Assembly: GCA_963682055.1 (NCBI GenBank)
Contig: OY821742.1
Location: forward strand, 5,541,816-5,605,815
DNA from: Primula veris
Taxonomy: Eukaryota > Streptophyta > Magnoliopsida > Ericales > Primulaceae
Reading direction: 5' to 3'
Length of the DNA stretch: 64,000 bases
The stretch's first letter is position 1; each line of letters begins with the position of its first letter. A model generated the notes under the pieces. That model did no database searches and was not told where the DNA came from. It saw only the letters and a list, made by a program, of their open reading frames with translations. Made by a program: the position numbers and the translations under genes. Below are positions 24,050-36,190 of this stretch, in pieces.

Positions 24050-25035
24050 TTGAACTTATGCAAAATCTTACCTGCGTTTATTGTATGGAAAATAAGAAAA
24101 GGCAGATGTTCTAGTAAATATGATAACAATGGTATGAATAGGGCCAAAATATGTACTGAGATAGGAAAAGCCATTAATCTCAATTCTAAAAATGACAACT
24201 GTTTTTCTTCAAATTTTGATTTTAAACAAAATATAACTGGGATAAGAAGCAAAGTCAAAAAGCTCAAATTGATGAAATGACTCGGTCCTCCGAAAGGGTA
24301 TAATAAAATTGGCATTGATTGATGCTATAGACGGGGTGCAAATCAAAGTGGCATTTAGGGTATTCTGAGAGATGATTTAGGGGCTTTTAAACTGGAATTT
24401 TATACCGCAATTAACAGTAATTCTAGCCTAGAATCTGATATGAAGGCGCTTCTTTTATGGGTTCAAATTATTCAAGAAACTGATATTATTTTGAAGATTG
24501 ATTGTCTTCATCTAGTAAATATAGTTCAAGGGAAAGAGAATTGCCCATGGAAGATGTTATATTATTTGAATCTAATTATTCAGCAATTTACAAATCGTAA
24601 TCTAACCATTACTCATATCGAAAGAGAGAGAAATAAAGGTGCAGATTAACTTGCCAATCTAGAGTGTGATGAAGATCCAATGTTATCGACGTGTCTGGAA
24701 GACTTTCCCTCTCATCTAAAGAGATTAATCGAGACTGAAGCAAAAGGGATACCATATCTGCGAATCAAATGATGATTATTGAAGAATTTTTTAAGAAACT
24801 GAGAGGTTTTCTCTCACTAAGAAAGGAAAGCGGTTTTGGTCCAGGTGAAGAGGTGGTCGTTCAAAAGGAGAAAAGAGACGCATGGATGATTATTGTTCTA
24901 ATTACTAGATTGGTCCAGAAGTTTTTGTCTAATTTCTATTTCAAGTTTCACTTTAAATTTGTATCGTATCAACTCCTTCTATTTTGTTTTTTATGTGGGT
25001 TTTCCCCCACATCTTTATTTGATTATTAATAAAAA
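24050..25035 (+). pseudogene. LINE 3' region with dead RNase H domain
   Basis: A first frame near 24,050-24,280 reads LPAFIVWKIRKGRCSSKYD, like the linker after the reverse transcriptase of plant L1-type LINEs. From about 24,335 a frame with family-like spacing reads GANQSG, stop, GILRDDLGAFKLEF, then SLESDMKALLLW, KIDCLHLV and HIERERNKGAD, stop, LANLE. These fit the plant RVT_3/RNase H-like domain, including the conserved acidic positions and the final A-D-x-L-A, but two in-frame stops and upstream frameshifts break it. The tail near 24,985-25,035 has a GGGTTTTCCCCCAC and AATAAAAA pattern typical of a LINE 3' end. The equivalent 5' piece is in duplication copy 1 at about 12,990-13,200. Confidence 0.75.
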
Positions 25036-25639
25036 TGTGTGTTTTTTCCACCAGTTATATAAAAAAGTTCCATGTGAGCAACAAGCTTCTGGAAAAACCG
25101 AGGTGAAAACGGTTGGATATGTGAACTAATCACTACTTGTATTATTTATAAACCTCTAAAATTGTAAAAATGTATAAGAAATAACTTGTACGATTTTTAT
25201 AATGTTGCAGCCTAACAGCGGTGGTGGCGGTAGTTTTATGACGATGGAGGTCGTGTGGGTTGAGATATATCATTCTATTATAATAAGTCAACCAATGTCA
25301 AATAAGACTGTCCAATTTAGTCTTTTTTTTTCAAAAATATTGCTACACATTTATATTAATTAAAATAATAACATACTTCCATAAAAATATAAAAAGTAAA
25401 AACTAATAAAATTATTTATCACTATTTAACAACCAAACATTCTTTTAAATTTAAAACTATGTATTTTTTTATTATCCACATATATATACCTATTTTCTAT
25501 ATTTTTATTACATTACAAGTCACACACGCAATGCGTGTGACACGATTACTAATTTTTAGATAGAGAAAGTTATTTGGGAAATTAAACAAAAATAGATTTT
25601 GGTACACTTTTTCTATTCTTCATAAAACCAAGAGTTTTT

Positions 25640-26110
25640 TTGGAAAGTAAGCATTTTATTAACCAAAATTAATAGATATTACAATGAACCTCTTATATCC
25701 CTCCAAAAGTGAAAGCACGCAGGATAAGGAAAATTAAGGCCTATCCAACTAAAAATAATCGACTCTCACAGCCCGAGAGGATAGATCGAAATTCAAATAC
25801 ACTAAAACACAGGAAATTAAGTTAACCGCAAGGAAAAGTCGCTAGAAGCACGAGATGAAACAAAGAGCACGTCCATATCACATCATGCATCACTCAGCTA
25901 TTTGTAGAATCACAAAATATGTACTTGGACCCAATGGCAACTATTCATATACCCCAGCCATAAGATAATCTTGAATTGCACAACGAGCAAGTTATCCTTC
26001 TCAACAAATGTTAAACCAAATAATATCCTGGATCGAACAAGGCAGCAACACCCAAAAAAAGCCTCCTACGGCTCATGAACCTAGTGAAAAGCGAGCTAGG
26101 GTGGATCTGA
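25640..26110 (-). mobile_element. Possible LINE 3' end, minus strand
   Basis: Read on the minus strand the segment ends with TTGGTTAATAAAATGC, as many plant LINE 3' ends do, and its base composition (less AT-rich) differs from its neighbours. No domain is readable. The call rests on the tail alone. Confidence 0.25.
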
Positions 26111-26218
26111 TGGGCAGATCCGGTACGGCATCATGTACATATGCCATTAAAAAATCAAAAAAAAATTAAAAATTAAAAACCAAAATTTTAAAAAATACAT
26201 TTTTTATACAAAAAAATA

Positions 26219-26377
26219 TGTGTGATCCTGTTTAATTTTGTTCAATCATATATGTTTAATCTTGTTTGATTATGTCTAATCTTGTCTAATCATGTACAAT
26301 TCTGTCCAATCTTGTATGTTTAATCATGTATAATCTTATTTAATCATGTCCGATTATGTCTAATTATGTTTGATACT
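26219..26377. repeat. Decamer tandem repeat, array 2
   Basis: Units of ten bases such as TGTTTGATTA, TGTCTAATCT, TGTCTAATCA, TGTCCAATCT and TGTTTAATCA run head to tail. Same family as 8,413-8,569. Confidence 0.75.
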
Positions 26378-26394
26378 ACGTATAAATGTTTGGA

Positions 26395-26960
26395 AAAATG
26401 ACAATTTATTACATATTTAGAAACTTATTTAAAAAAAAACCCGATTGTTTTGACCTTGATGACTCTTTTACAAAAAAAATATATATATATATTTTGTGAA
26501 CTTATTTACATATAGGTACATATGTGATTAAAAGATCCGAAAATTCCAAAAAAACTATTTAAAAATGAAAAACCAAAATTTTAAAAAATACATTTTTTAT
26601 ACAAAAAATATGTGTGATCGTGTGTGATCATGTCTAATTTTGTATATCTAATCATGTTTGATCATGTATAATCTTGTTTTATTTTGGCCAATCTTATATG
26701 TCTAATCCTGTTTAATCATATCTAATCATGTCCAATCATGTCTAATCATACTTGATACTATTGATACTATGAACAAGTTTTTTGATTATTTTTTGATTTT
26801 TAATTTTTTGATTTTTTTGTATATTTTTTTTGTTTTTTATGACATATGCAGCTAATTGTAAATAAGTATATTTACCTAATTGTAAATAAGTACACATAGG
26901 TGAGTTTTTATAATTAAATTGATTGGTATGTATCTATTTGTAAGTCTCCCTAAATTTCTT
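26395..26960. mobile_element. Second copy of the decamer-core element
   Basis: It begins GGAAAAATGACAATTTATTA like the element at 8,083, followed by the same TTTTGACCTTGATGACTC region. It contains decamer array 3 at 26,611-26,758. The right end is unclear and may merge with further related sequence to 27,170. Confidence 0.5.
26611..26758. repeat. Decamer tandem repeat, array 3
   Basis: Units such as TGTGTGATCA, TGTCTAATTT, TGTTTGATCA, TGTCCAATCA and TGTCTAATCA follow one another, as in arrays 1 and 2. Confidence 0.75.
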
Positions 26961-28123
26961 GAATTTCTTTTGAATTTTTTTTTTTGATTTTTTTATTATT
27001 ATTTTTTTAATTTCTTTTTTGGTATATTTTGTTATTTTTTATGACATATGTAGCTAATTCTAAATAAATATATTTACCTAATTGTAAATAAGTACATAAG
27101 TTTTTTATAATTAGATTGATATATTGATATGTAACTATTTGTATGTGTTCCAAAATATTAATTTTAAATGTAAGAGTACTCGAAAGATTCCATTCTTGTA
27201 ATCTTGTTTATTGATAGCTACTTAGTACTATATACATTGATGTCCATTTTACGTTGCTCCATATTTTTGCAACATTGACCAAATTTAATACAGAAGATTA
27301 CATGCATGATTCTATTAGAGTAAAAGATAAGATATAACTATGACAAGTTAATTATTTAATTATTTTCAGGTATGATTAAATTAACAATATTTTTAAATTT
27401 GAGATTTTGGGAATATGTATAATTATTCTACCCTCCTATTGACCCTAATTATTTTTTGTCTTATTTCAGTTTTTTCTTCTCTATATAAATCCTAATGGTT
27501 ATAGGAAAAAACAACCTATCATTTTGCTCGATTTTTCTCTTGTTAATCTATATATATTTCCCTTCAATATGTTAAAGGGGTCTCTTTCTTTCTTTATCTT
27601 CCAATATATAAAAACGTTCCCAGTATTTTCTGATTATACTGTTACTCCCATTCACTCTTTTCTTTTATTACCTTCTTTTAAATAAAAATCACTCATCATA
27701 GTTGAATATAGTCCCAAACTCTTTTTTTTTTTATCCCTAGTGGTTATGTTACTGAAGTAATAATTTCATCTTGCTTCGGTCTTACATATCAAAAAAAAAA
27801 AAACTTATCTTGCTTCGGTCTTTATGTTAAATTACCAGATTAATGTTAAATTTTCTTTAAATATGTATGTAAGTATAAACCTGATAGAGCTGATATTACT
27901 AATTATATTATTGTTATTATTATTTATTATTAAAAGGTAGATAAAAGAAGGAAAATAGAAGTAAAAATAATGACAAAAAAAGTTAATAAAAAGCAATAAA
28001 ATATAAGTATGTATGATAAAGATGATAATAAATGGTTACCCATAACTTGTGAGATTGTGTAAATTTGAGGAAAAGTGTAAGTGAATCGGTGCGGATGCTC
28101 TTGGAGACCAACCAAGCCTGATC

Positions 28124-28914
28124 ATGCAAAAACAGGTAATTATTATTTTGTATATGCATATGTTTTAAATCAAATCACTATTTTGCACACAAAAAAATCG
28201 AATGTAAGAATCATATATCATACTATTAATATAAGTCAATACAAGAGAAATGAAACTGTCAAATTTTTCCAAAAATACACATATTCTAATTTACTAATTA
28301 CTCATATAACATAATGAAATTCAAATACATAAATAACTAAATAAATATGCAACTTCTCACACATTAATTCGTCTTCCAAACTATACTTCTATAACAATAA
28401 ACCATTATATTACTCTTTATATACGATTGTTAATTTACTATATTCACTCTATCATTTATTTAGTTTTTTTGAAAATTTTAAATTCATTTGTCCGAATCAT
28501 ATTTATATGCGTATCGCATACGGAACGTGTGGGCTACGGACACTTATGTTTGTATATGTATACTGAAAAAGTATTGTTGTGTGTTAGATTTTGGATTTTA
28601 TAGATTTACCTTTATGAGTTTCGTATGCAAACCTTTCTTTAGCCGCATAACTTTATATATAAGATCACATTTAAAATGTTTTGTAAGAAAACGTGTCTTG
28701 AGAATTCTAAAAAGTATATCCTCGAGTAAAAATATGGAAAGTGTTTCCATATATAGCCAACAATTTCTTGATTATGTACTTGACCATGGATTGCGTATAT
28801 TTGACACTTTCAGGTGCTCAGATATAATAATATTTTCTCATTAGCATATATCAGAAAAAGTGACGGGTAAGAGGCAACAAGTGAAGATCGTTATTCATGG
28901 CATTTCAATAAAAG
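28124..28914 (+). CDS. Two-exon coding-like leader, diverged copy
   Basis: ATG at 28,124 opens MQKQ, followed by CAG/GT at 28,135. A TTAG acceptor gives an exon from 28,845 reading HISEKVTGKRQQVKIVIHGI then SIK, up to AAAAG/GT at 28,914. Compared with copy 1, the acceptor has moved by a few bases yet the K-R-Q-Q-V reading frame is kept. Downstream at about 29,018-29,153 another open stretch reads CFKGDTHKWHESRNFSQL and ends CAG/GTGAG. None of it is recognised. Confidence 0.28.
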
Positions 28915-29743
28915 GTTTGTACCTGATCTATTTTTATGATTACTCTACAAACTTTTATAAGCTCGAAAATAAATTCATAATTGATCAACATAAATTGATG
29001 AAAAACTAAATCAAGTCCTTGCAACATGTTTCAAGGGAGATACTCACAAATGGCACGAGAGCCGCAATTTCTCACAACTGGAAAATGATCTGAGCTCAAA
29101 CGCAACGCCACATCAAAAGAGATCTCTCCGATGTCACAACAACCAATGCTACAGGTGAGAAAAAAAAACAACCTCTTCAGCCCTTAAATCAGATGAGCAA
29201 ACAAAAACAATAATTTCACCCGCTCAATCAAATGTGCATACAAAACCAGTATTTCAGCCACTAGATACTTATCAAACCATACAACAGTATAACATTAGTC
29301 AGTCTCAGTCTCATGATACTGACGTCTGCATATGAGAATCAAAAGATTTTGAAAACATAAAATTAGCAGATCAAATAATCTACCATTAGTCAAGATTTTG
29401 AAGATCTGTTTGATGCATAGAGTACACCTTTCTTATATTAGAGTTCATTTTTCATCCACCCCAACTCTTTTTTCCCTTTTTTGTTAATGTTGTTTGGTCA
29501 TTTTCCTTCTCATGGTATGATTGAGTTGTAGTTTTTAGAAATTAAGGTTTCAAACGGTAGCTTTTTTACTAATATAATTCTACCAAATATAGTTTTTCTG
29601 ATGATTACCACTATATGTCGCATGTTGTGTTGTTGAATACAACTAGTGTTAGCTATTTTTTTTTTTTGCTCGAACTAGTTTCTCTCAGGCTAAACTGTGA
29701 AATCATAAGATCATCCATTAGGTTAAATGTAGGGCTTTTACTA

Positions 29744-30213
29744 ATAAACTACAAACCGATGAAAAGGGGGAATAAAATACCATATCATGATATGTTTTTT
29801 AAACATACTTATGCAGAAACAACAGCATATCTATAAACATTCTGGTATGAAACAACGAAAAAACTAGCATCTGATGTCGTCTGGCTTCGACTTCTGAACA
29901 TTCTAGTAGATCCCTCATGGATACTCGAGTTTCTGATCCGAACAGAAAGCAAATAGTCAGCTTCGAAAGATGACTCAACAACACCAGTAACCGACTGGCC
30001 AATGACGCCGTCCTTGGCAAGTCGGTTACTGGTGGTGTTGAGTCATCTTTCAAAGCTGGCTATTTTCTCTCTGTTCGGATCGGAAACTCGAGTACTTATT
30101 AGGGATCTGTCAGAGTCTTCAGAAGTCGAAGCAAGAACAATGTTAGATGCTAGTTTTCCGTGGTCTTTTATTTCCCCTTTCATAGGTTTGTAGTTTATTT
30201 AGTGAAAACCCTA
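29744..30213. repeat. Hairpin of AT-hook-protein-like fragments (right)
   Basis: Mirror of 19,893-20,361. The arms are about 29,744-30,000 and 30,018-30,213. Confidence 0.7.
29809..30015 (-). pseudogene. AT-hook motif protein-like gene fragment, mirror copy
   Basis: The minus strand is open for 69 codons and matches the fragment at 20,081-20,287, with the same terminal TAA. An opposed plus-strand piece at 30,001-30,102 reads GKSVTGGVESSFKAGYFLSV then RIGNSSTY and a stop. Confidence 0.4.
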
Positions 30214-30479
30214 CATATAACCTTATAGTTATGAATGATCTTAACTTGATTTCTTCCCCATGTCTCGAGGTTTATATTTGTAACAGCACAGCTTGCAATA
30301 GCAATAATCACAACAACAACAAAAAAAAAAATTGCTACTGCTACACTAAGTTTACTAATTTAGTGACATTCAATATTAGAGTGAATGTGATCAGAAAAAC
30401 TACATTTTTATAGAATTGTATTATCAAATTTACCTTTCGAACGTTCTTTTAATAAAAACAGCAGCCCTACCATGAATAA

Positions 30480-31240
30480 CTTAACAACTTACCCCAATAC
30501 ACCACTCTCACACCCACCAACCACCTGATTGCCGCCGGTGCATGTGTTTGTGAATACTTGTTATACCATTGTCTTACGTATTCAGTGTCTCGACTCCAAT
30601 ACTAGACAAAAAGAAGTACATATTTAAAATCAATTGATGGAAAGAGACGAGCACACACTTTTGGTGTTTTTCTCAAGATATACCCATTTGCTAAAATACC
30701 TTCAAATTTGTTGTGGATCCGTTTATTTATTAAAGATTGAAAACTGATTGAGCTCTTAAGTACGAGCATGCTGAGGAAAAGTTTGAGTTCATAATTCATA
30801 ATTATATGAGGGGATTTGTAGTGACTTGATTGAGATGCCATGATAGCCATAATTGTAAACGATCATCTTTTGTTTAATTTCCAAAATCACTTTGTCTCTC
30901 TAGCTAAAAATATACCTCAACACACCACTTCCACCGTCACTCTCTCTCTCTCTCTCAACATTTATTGGAGGCGAGAGGCGGCGGCGGCAGTCCATGAATG
31001 ACAAAGGAAGCAGAACAACCTACATGCAGCGAATACGGCTATAAAACCCTGCGATGATATTGGAAATAATTGAATAAGTAAAAACAATCTCCTTTTTCAA
31101 AATGAGTACACTTCATAATTAAATATGACATTTAATCCAAAATATCTGACATTAAAATCCAAATCTGAAATTTAAAATGTTATTAAAAGTTACTTAGATG
31201 TCTAGTCGATAATGTTTTTTTAGTAAATTGTGCATTTATA
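30480..31240. repeat. Dispersed repeat family P, copy 1
   Basis: Repeated at 34,460-35,300 in direct orientation and partly at 41,545-42,000 and 32,260-32,378. It holds a minus-strand ORF of 82 codons (30,602-30,850) of which related forms occur at 34,579-34,809 (76 codons) and 41,613-41,816 (67 codons, diverged). I recognise no domain. A (TC)n tract and a GGCGGCGGCGG-type stretch lie near 30,940-30,990. Confidence 0.7.
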
Positions 31241-32370
31241 GAGATCTTTCAAACCTGTTTCTTTTTTTTTTTAATTAACAAAACTTTATCTAGACATTTT
31301 TTGTGTTATTTTTAAAGATCTGTCCAACCATGTATTAAAAAAAAGTATCCTGAAAAGAAACAGTATTCGGAGAATGCATCTGTTATGTTAAGAAACAGTT
31401 ATTTGGAAAAGAAGCAATATTTTTTCCTTTAATTTTAACAATTATGAATGCATCTTATTATGTTTGTATACTGATGATAAATCCCTATCCTGCAGTATGT
31501 TAGCGAGGTTATTAAATCCCTATCCTGAAGATGATATTGAGGGACTTTTTTTAGTTCCAAATACTTTTTATTTATTTCTGTTTTCATGAGATATATTTCC
31601 CTTTTTTTTTATTTTCAATTTTTAGATATCGGACTTTTTTTTTAATTTCGATACAGAGTTCTAAATGTTTTATGGTTCTTTATTGTTAGGCTTGTTTACA
31701 ATTTTGTATTTATGGTATAACTAACTTCAGTTGTGTTTCTTTATTTAAATTTACTTTTATTTTATCTCCTTTTCAGTGTAGTAAAAGTATCAATCTCCTA
31801 GATTTAATTTTATGTTTTACTAATTTACAAGTTACACTATTTCGTCTTTTAACTTAAAATTGAAATTACAAATCTATGCATAAATAATTTTTCTTTCTAA
31901 GTGGAAATAAACCAAAAAATAGCTAAAACAACTTTTAATGGTATATAGTTTTTAAAGTCGCCTATGTGAATGTCCTCAAGGTAAATGAACTTCAATATAT
32001 CCATTTAAAACCAAAATTCAGAGTGAAAAAAACAAACGATTATTCTTTTATATTTTTTTTGTACTATAGTGGTATTTTTATTTTCAGAAATTATGCGACC
32101 CAAAATAAAAAATTCTGGATTCGCTCAAGTATTCCTCTCTTAGTCTATAAAACTGAAGGAAGTACTATAGTAACATATTCTCATTCCTCTCTGTGCCTCT
32201 GATCATTTGCCTAAGATATAACCTGTGAGTATCAACATTTTGTTCTTACTATCTCTTTATACAAAGAATTACATATTTAAAATCAATTGATGGAAAGAGA
32301 CGAGCACACGCTCTTTAGTGTTTTTCTCAAGATATGTGTTCACTAAAATACCTTTAAATTTGTTGAGGAT
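31240..32370. other. AT-rich spacer with an inverted-repeat partner
   Basis: About 31,836-32,050 is inverted relative to 35,336-35,572. About 32,150-32,250 recurs directly at 34,355-34,455. The remainder is AT-rich and I see no gene in it. Confidence 0.5.
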
Positions 32371-32384
32371 CCCTTTTTTAATAT

Positions 32385-32600
32385 AATTTGGTGGGGAAAA
32401 CTCCCCATTTTATTAATAATCAATAACAAGGGATGAAAACCCCACTAAGCAATACTCTCAAAAGAGGAGTATCTGAAATGAAAGAAATTAAAGCAACGGA
32501 ACTTGAAACGAAATACATCAAACTTTTGAAGTTAAAATAACAAGAATAACAAGAAATTAGAAATTTTCATCAAAACTAGAAATTAAAAATAACAAGAATA
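32385..32600 (-). mobile_element. Retroelement-like 3' tail downstream of the 362-codon ORF
   Basis: Minus-strand sequence ends with GGGGTTTTCATCCCTTG, then GATTATTAATAAAATGGGGA, then a T-rich junction into repeat family P. This matches the tail pattern of the LINE at 25,035. It suggests that an element inserted into family P at about 32,378. Whether the 362-codon ORF belongs to it is not shown. Confidence 0.4.
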
Positions 32601-32753
32601 AGCAAGCTTAACGAGTATGGGAATTATAGAAAATTTTCTTAAAATGAAATAGAAATAAAAGTAAAATAATTATCCTAAGACGTGTAGTCTAAGCACTAAA
32701 TCCATCTTTTCTTTCTTTCTCCCCCTTTGTTGTTGTTGAAAAGGCGAGAGATC

Positions 32754-33842
32754 CTAGTTTTCGTTTTCGGATGAGTCTTCAAAAGACTCTTCGTTGTATT
32801 GGTAAGTTGTTGGAGAATATAGCTTGTCTTCTTTTTTCTCTTCACGATCTTTGAGCTTTCGTTTGAGCGTCCTTATTTCGTTGCGATAATCAGCAATGAC
32901 ATTGACTAGTATGTCACATTTGCATGTGGTGTAGTAGCCTTTCTTGGAGACTACGGACGAATCTTCTTCATCATCACTTAACTCACCCCAATACCATTCC
33001 CCATGATAGTTGTTCATATCTAACGTTTTGAGAAAAGGTTCGTTTATTCTAGCGTTTGGCAAAAGATAGGTTATGTTTCTAGAGAATGGCATAATCTGGA
33101 GTTGTGCGATTTGAGAAATTATTCCACCAAATGCAAGGGGAGCACTCATATCCCATACGCTTTGTTTTATTCTACCGAGAATTAATTTAGGCAAACAAAT
33201 TTGGTACTTATGAGTAAATGCATAAATATAAAATGCTATCTCATGAGTAACTTCCAAATAGGCGGGTGTTGGAATAAAAAGACATTTAATCATTATCTCA
33301 TAAATTATGCGAGTTTCAAAATTTAACTTATTAGCGTTCGGAAGAGTTCCATTAAACTCAAAAACTTTCTCGGCATATATATCGTTAATGCAATTAAGTC
33401 TTTCATCGGAAAACTCATTAAAAGATAAAATATTTTGATAATAAACTCCAAATTTTGTTGAACACAACCAATTTGCGAGAAAATCTTCATCAATAATCAA
33501 AGGAAAACCGTATATGTTTGAAACAACTTGATTTTTGATAAAATTGATACTTGCACCTTTGTAAAATGCTCTTACCACGTGAGTCAATAAATCTAACTCT
33601 TGGTACAAGAATCTTTCCCACCCTTGGGTTAAGATCATCTCATGTATTTCATGGAGGTTTCGATCATCATAAAAGAAAACGCGATCTAAAGTAGTGTTTG
33701 TAGCAATTGGAATTTCATTATAAAAAGGTTTTTTATTCCATTTATGAAGTTTTGTAGTAATATTACCCTCATACATGAAACGTTGCTCTCTTTGAGCATT
33801 CACGATGTTGGTGTTGATGGAGGCCTTAATTTGGTTGGCCAT
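32754..33842 (-). CDS. Intact 362-residue protein, possible plant transposon-associated domain
   Basis: A single uninterrupted exon begins ATGGCCAACC and ends GAAAACGAAAAC plus a stop. Residues about 70-140 read GWERFLYQELDLLTHVVRAF, YKGASINFIKNQVVSNIYGF and a DEDFLANWL segment. The order W-x-x-F, a Y/L-V-x-x-F-Y segment and a strand ending in I-x-x-I-x-G-F-P recalls the 'putative plant transposon protein' domain found with retroelements. This is from memory and uncertain. The C-terminal 60 residues are charged: an acidic D-D-E-E-D-S-S run, a lysine-rich helix, then an acidic tail. There is no transmembrane segment or signal peptide. A TATA box lies about 90 bp upstream. An intact frame among decayed neighbours suggests either recent arrival or retained function. 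Confidence 0.6.
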   Translation of the reverse strand: MANQIKASINTNIVNAQREQRFMYEGNITTKLHKWNKKPFYNEIPIATNTTLDRVFFYDDRNLHEIHEMILTQGWERFLYQELDLLTHVVRAFYKGASINFIKNQVVSNIYGFPLIIDEDFLANWLCSTKFGVYYQNILSFNEFSDERLNCINDIYAEKVFEFNGTLPNANKLNFETRIIYEIMIKCLFIPTPAYLEVTHEIAFYIYAFTHKYQICLPKLILGRIKQSVWDMSAPLAFGGIISQIAQLQIMPFSRNITYLLPNARINEPFLKTLDMNNYHGEWYWGELSDDEEDSSVVSKKGYYTTCKCDILVNVIADYRNEIRTLKRKLKDREEKKEDKLYSPTTYQYNEESFEDSSENEN

Positions 33843-33931
33843 TTGTTTTTTTTAAAACAAAATAAAAATGAGATAATAAGAAGAATAAGAAAAAGAATGA
33901 AAGTGTAAATTTTTCTTCTTGATTATGAGTT

Positions 33932-33939
33932 TTTATATA
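33932..33939 (-). promoter_or_regulatory. TATA box of the 362-residue ORF
   Basis: Minus-strand CTATATAAAAACTC lies about 90 bp before the ATG at 33,842. It is followed by a pyrimidine-rich leader with no intervening ATG that I can see. Confidence 0.5.
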
Positions 33940-34459
33940 GGTTTTAGGAGGTAAAACTGTGTTTAACTAAAATCATGAATTAAAAACACTTTATTTAGTA
34001 AAAGAACAAGTCGATAAACTAATTCCAACTCAATACATGTTTCTAGGATTGCAACAAATGGAATATTATGTTGCTTCTTATTTAGTCAGCCACTAAACAA
34101 CCCTAAAATTTATAATTTTTCCATGTTAATGTATACACTGTATCTTATATATGGCCAGTGATCGGTGATAACCCCGTCGTCTTTTAAAATACACAGATAT
34201 ATGCATGAATGCAATATACTAAAAAGGAATTTATTTAATTAAATCTTTTTAAGCAAAAACTTCACAAGATCAATTTTTGTTTGTGGTTTTGAAAACGTAT
34301 CTTTTAGTTGTTACCTTCCACGAAACCCTTATTAAATCTTTAACCTAATCCGGTGAAGGAAGTACTGTAGTAACATATTCCCATTCCTCTTTGTGCCTTC
34401 TCATTTGCCTAAGATATAACCTCTGAGTATCAACATAGGTTCTTACTATATATCTCTTT

Positions 34460-35300
34460 ACGATGCAGCCAATACACCACTCTCACACCCACCAACCACC
34501 TGATTGCCGCCGGTGCATATGTGGTTCTAAAGACTTGTTAAACCATTGTCTTACGTATTCAGTGTCTTGACTCCAATACTATTTAAAATCAATTGATAGA
34601 AATAAACGTGCACACACTTTTAGTTTTTTTCTCAAGATATACATGTTCGCTAAAATACCTTCAAACTTGTTGTGGATCCGTTTATTTATTAAAGAGTGAA
34701 GATTGATTGAGCTCTTAACTACGAGCATGCTGAAGAAAAGTTTGAGTTCATAATTCATAATTATATGAGGGGATTTGTAGTGACTTGATTGAGATGCCAT
34801 GATAGCCATAATTGTGAACGATCATCTTTTGTTCAATTTGGGGATAAAATCTGAAAGTAGTTTGGTTTTATGAACAATAGAAAAAAGTGTACCTAAATCT
34901 ATTTTTGTTTAATTTACAAAATCACTTTGTCTCTCTAGCTAAAAATATACCTCGACACACACCACCTCCACCGTCAAGCTGACAGCGACACTCTCTCTCC
35001 CTCTCGGCATTTATTGGAGGCGAAAGGCGACGACGGCAGTCCATGCATGACAGAGGAAGCGGAACAACCTACATGCAGCGAATTCGGCTATAAAACCCTG
35101 CGATGATATAGCAAATAATTGAATAAGTCAAAATAATCTCCTTTTTCAAAATTCTGATTAATTTCAAAATGAGTACATTTCATAATTAAATATGACAGTT
35201 AAATCCAAAATATCTGACATTGAAGTCCAAATCTGAAATTTAAAATGATATTAAAAGTGACTCAGATGTCCGGTTGATAATTTATTTATTTTTGTAAATC
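34460..35300. repeat. Dispersed repeat family P, copy 2
   Basis: Direct copy of 30,480-31,240, including the CACCAACCACCTGATTGCCG stretch and the minus-strand ORF (34,579-34,809). It contains a 50-bp stretch near 34,840-34,890 that copy 1 lacks. Confidence 0.7.
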
Positions 35301-36190
35301 GTGCATTTATAACGATCTTTTAGTAAAAAAGAATCATAAAAGAACATCCGTTTGTTTTTTTCAGTCTGAATTTTGGTTTTAAATGGATATATTGCAGTTC
35401 ATTTAACTTGAGAAGAATCGCATAGGCAACTTTAAAATTTAGATACCATTAGAATTTGTTTTATCTATTTTTCGGTTTATTTCCACTTAGAAAGAAAAAT
35501 TATGTATGCATAGATTTGTAATTTCAAGTTTAAGTTAGATGACGAAATAGTGTATTCAAATTGACTAATTGAAACTAAAACTAATTACATAATTTTTTAA
35601 ATATATATATGTGTGTGTGTGTGTTTGTATATTTTTTTCCATGTTTACGATTTTGTGTTTAGCTACTACGGAGTATTAATTTGTCAATATAATGAATTGA
35701 ATTTCATAACATGTTGATATTAGTAATCTTACAAAATAACGTAACTTGCAAAAATTAGTATATTATTATATTATATTTGATACAAAACTATAACAGACCT
35801 ATGTACCAGTGACTAAAAGATTATAAGTTTAAAATTTAGTATTTGGTTTGTTGGTGATTTTCTGATTTGATCAAATATATTATAAGTATTTCTAACTTTT
35901 TTTCACACTAATCCAGGTTAATTATTGTGCTAAAAGAAATGATAAAGACCATGAGAAATTAATTACTTACCACACTTCATCAATGATTAATTTACCATAT
36001 GACATATAGAAGGTTTGTAAGTAATCTCTACAACCTAATTGCATCATAGCATTATTTGTATTTATGTTGTTTCGTACAGTTGACATTTAATTGTAAAGAT
36101 GAGGACCACTTTGTTGTACGTACGTGTTCATGAAAATTAAGTGGTTACGAAGAAGAGAAATTTCGTTACGAGCAGGGTGGGTCGCTAAGT
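35300..36190. other. AT-rich spacer
   Basis: Apart from the inverted partner of 31,836-32,050 (at 35,336-35,572) and a short (TG)n near 35,612, I see no gene or element. Confidence 0.4.

Larger units (their letters stand above)
21974..24309. repeat. Direct duplication B, copy 2
   Basis: Copy of 10,784-13,213. Its first 300 bp also form part of the left arm of the 10-kb inverted repeat. It has a 220-bp deletion after about 22,283 and a 193-bp CACTA insertion at 23,187. After 24,309 it continues into LINE sequence not present in copy 1. Confidence 0.8.
27470..30213. repeat. Right arm of 10-kb inverted repeat
   Basis: Mirror of 19,893-22,280. The sequence beyond its inner edge (27,200-27,470) matches, in reverse, the part of duplication B that is kept at 11,090-11,330 and deleted from copy 2. 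The outer end finishes TTTAGTGAAAACCC. Confidence 0.8.

Noticed and set aside
25515..25545. Near-palindrome CACACGCAATGCGTGTG
   Set aside because: It is too short to call a functional site, and I saw no partner or context.
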